Below the pieces are notes generated by a model. The model ran no database searches. It was not told the origin of the DNA and was given only the letters and a program-made list of their open reading frames with translations. Source: an uncultured Clostridia bacterium (lineage in GTDB: Bacteria > Bacillota > Clostridia > Christensenellales > Borkfalkiaceae). From it: DNA of 60,606 nt. Shown one piece after another: positions 59,360 to 60,606 of this stretch; positions within the stretch are counted from its first letter, which is position 1; each line of letters begins with the position of its first letter. The position numbers were made by a program, and so were the translations under genes. The stretch is taken from the NCBI GenBank assembly GCA_944354035.1, contig CALVPS010000007.1:1-60606 (forward strand), read 5' to 3'.

Positions 59360-60606
59360 CATGGATCCCAAAAAACACCCCATGCCTTCCCAGGAGCCCC
59401 TTGTACGCAATAAAAACTTTAAAGAGGTGGCGCTGGGCTACGACGAGACGACGGCCGTGGATGAAGCAAAGCGCTGTTTAAACTGCAAAAACAAGCCCTG
59501 CGTTGCGGGTTGCCCCGTGGCGGTGGATATTCCCGCGTTCGTAGCTTTGATCGCGGAGGGGAAGTTTGAAGAGGCGTACGAGGTGATCGCGCGCACCTCG
59601 TCGCTGCCCGCCGTCTGCGGCAGGGTTTGCCCGCAGGAGACACAGTGCGAGGGGAAGTGCACGCGCGGCATCCGCGGCGAACCCGTTGCGATCGGCCGCC
59701 TCGAGCGGTTTGCGGCCGATTGGCACATGGCGCATTCCGCGGCGCTGCCGCAAAAGCCGCCCGCAAACGGCCATAAAGTTGCCGTTGTCGGTTCGGGGCC
59801 GGCGGGCCTTACTTGTGCGGGCGATCTGGCCAGGCGCGGCTACGATGTAACGGTGTTCGAGGCGCTGCACATTGCCGGCGGCGTGCTGGTGTACGGCATT
59901 CCCGAATTTCGTCTGCCCAAGGAGATCGTCCGCAAAGAGGTGGAGGGGCTGAAAGCGCTGGGCGTAAAGATCCAAACGGACAGCGTGATCGGCCGATTGC
60001 TGACCATCGACGAACTGAAAGAGGAATACGGCTTCGAGGCGATCTTTTTGGGGACCGGAGCGGGACTGCCCAAGTTCATGGGGATCCCCGGCGAGGGCGC
60101 CAGGGGCGTATTTTCCGCCAACGAATATCTGACGCGCACCAATTTGATGAAGGCCTACGAGCCGGACAGTGAAACGCCCATCCTGCACGCCAAAAGGGTG
60201 GCGGTGGTGGGGGGCGGAAACGTCGCCATGGACGCCGCGCGCTGCGCAAAGCGACTGGGCGCAGATACCGTATATATCGTATACCGTCGTTCCGAAGCGG
60301 AGCTTCCCGCCCGCCGCGAAGAGGTAGAGCACGCAAAAGAGGAGGAGATCGTATTTCGCCTGCTGACCAATCCCGTCGCGATCCTGACGGACGCGGATGA
60401 CAACGTGGTCGGGTTGAAATGCGTGCGCATGGAGCTGGGCGAGCCCGACGCCTCCGGCCGCAGACGGCCGGTCGAGCTTGCGGGGAGCGAATTTACGATG
60501 GATGTCGACTGCGTGATCATGGCGCTCGGCACGTCGCCCAACCCGCTCTTAAAGCAGACGACCGTCGGTTTGGAGACGCGCAGGCGCGGCGAGATCGTCG
60601 CCGACG
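59346..60606 (+). CDS. nfnB: NfnB-type subunit / glutamate-synthase-small-subunit-like, cut by window end
   Basis: At least 420 residues, running off the right edge. Cysteine clusters CLNCKNKPCVAGCP and CGRVCPQETQCEGKC bind two [4Fe-4S] centres; FAD motif VVGSGPAGL and NADPH motif VVGGGNVAMDAARCA follow. This matches both NfnB and the small subunit of NADPH glutamate synthase; pairing with nfnA favours NfnB. AGGAGG lies before the ATG at 59,346. Confidence 0.9.
   Translation, partial: MPKFNMDPKKHPMPSQEPLVRNKNFKEVALGYDETTAVDEAKRCLNCKNKPCVAGCPVAVDIPAFVALIAEGKFEEAYEVIARTSSLPAVCGRVCPQETQCEGKCTRGIRGEPVAIGRLERFAADWHMAHSAALPQKPPANGHKVAVVGSGPAGLTCAGDLARRGYDVTVFEALHIAGGVLVYGIPEFRLPKEIVRKEVEGLKALGVKIQTDSVIGRLLTIDELKEEYGFEAIFLGTGAGLPKFMGIPGEGARGVFSANEYLTRTNLMKAYEPDSETPILHAKRVAVVGGGNVAMDAARCAKRLGADTVYIVYRRSEAELPARREEVEHAKEEEIVFRLLTNPVAILTDADDNVVGLKCVRMELGEPDASGRRRPVELAGSEFTMDVDCVIMALGTSPNPLLKQTTVGLETRRRGEIVAD

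Overview
The window is a GC-rich chromosomal segment of a Gram-positive, probably anaerobic gut bacterium of the class Clostridia. Evidence for this: a T-box leader on thrS, an infC-rpmI-rplT operon with a leader terminator, a YtxC-like gene next to thrS, DUF4364 and TSCPD (TIGR03905-type) genes, the LL-diaminopimelate aminotransferase route to lysine and peptidoglycan, an NfnAB-type flavoprotein pair, and very large BspA-type lipoproteins. An uncultured Christensenellales-like lineage would fit, but the sequence alone does not prove it. Most recognisable promoters have exactly 17 bp between -35 and -10.

Layout. (1) 1-23,954: a short repeat and an esterase gene, then a 22.7 kb block read on the minus strand from a promoter at 23,926-23,954. 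Its order of transcription is: giant BspA leucine-rich-repeat lipoprotein (2,793 aa); membrane protein with an acidic tail; MoxR AAA ATPase; DUF58 protein; BatA-like VWA protein; double-VWA membrane protein; second BspA lipoprotein (959 aa); Ig-domain lipoprotein. Four of the junctions overlap or nearly overlap, so the MoxR/VWA machine and the lipoproteins look like one envelope system. This is the most unusual part of the window. (2) 23,955-25,700: a gene-poor stretch with a possible structured RNA, one small ORF, a broken mobile-element gene and a six-tRNA operon (Gly-Arg-His-Gln-Lys-Lys). (3) 25,896-35,926: HAD phosphatase, DUF1294 protein, purH, L-serine dehydratase, TSCPD, DUF4364, an HPr-like protein without the usual His, a hypothetical protein, Nudix ADP-ribose pyrophosphatase, a Cys-rich small membrane protein, then ECF S-component, coaX and hom. 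(4) 36,242-45,920: leuS, ytxC-like, T-box/thrS, a three-gene microgene cluster with a -1 frameshift, infC-rpmI-rplT, an SpoU methyltransferase and yebC. (5) 45,977-60,606: proA, a palindromic-repeat island, Nudix, purA-dapF-pyrG-dapL-malQ-mscL, a nitrilase-fold pseudoenzyme, a HEPN-CBS gene that looks leaderless, degV and nfnA-nfnB (cut by the window end).

How the genes work together. Aspartate-family metabolism (hom, dapL, dapF), purine and pyrimidine completion (purH, purA, pyrG), pantothenate uptake and phosphorylation (ECF S-component with coaX), translation (leuS, thrS, IF3, L35, L20, six tRNAs) and NADPH/ferredoxin balance (nfnAB) are ordinary housekeeping. Candidates for something new are the MoxR-VWA-BspA cluster, the leaderless HEPN-CBS gene and a promoter motif it shares with two other loci, the frameshifted microgene operon, and the possible RNA at 24,050-24,420.
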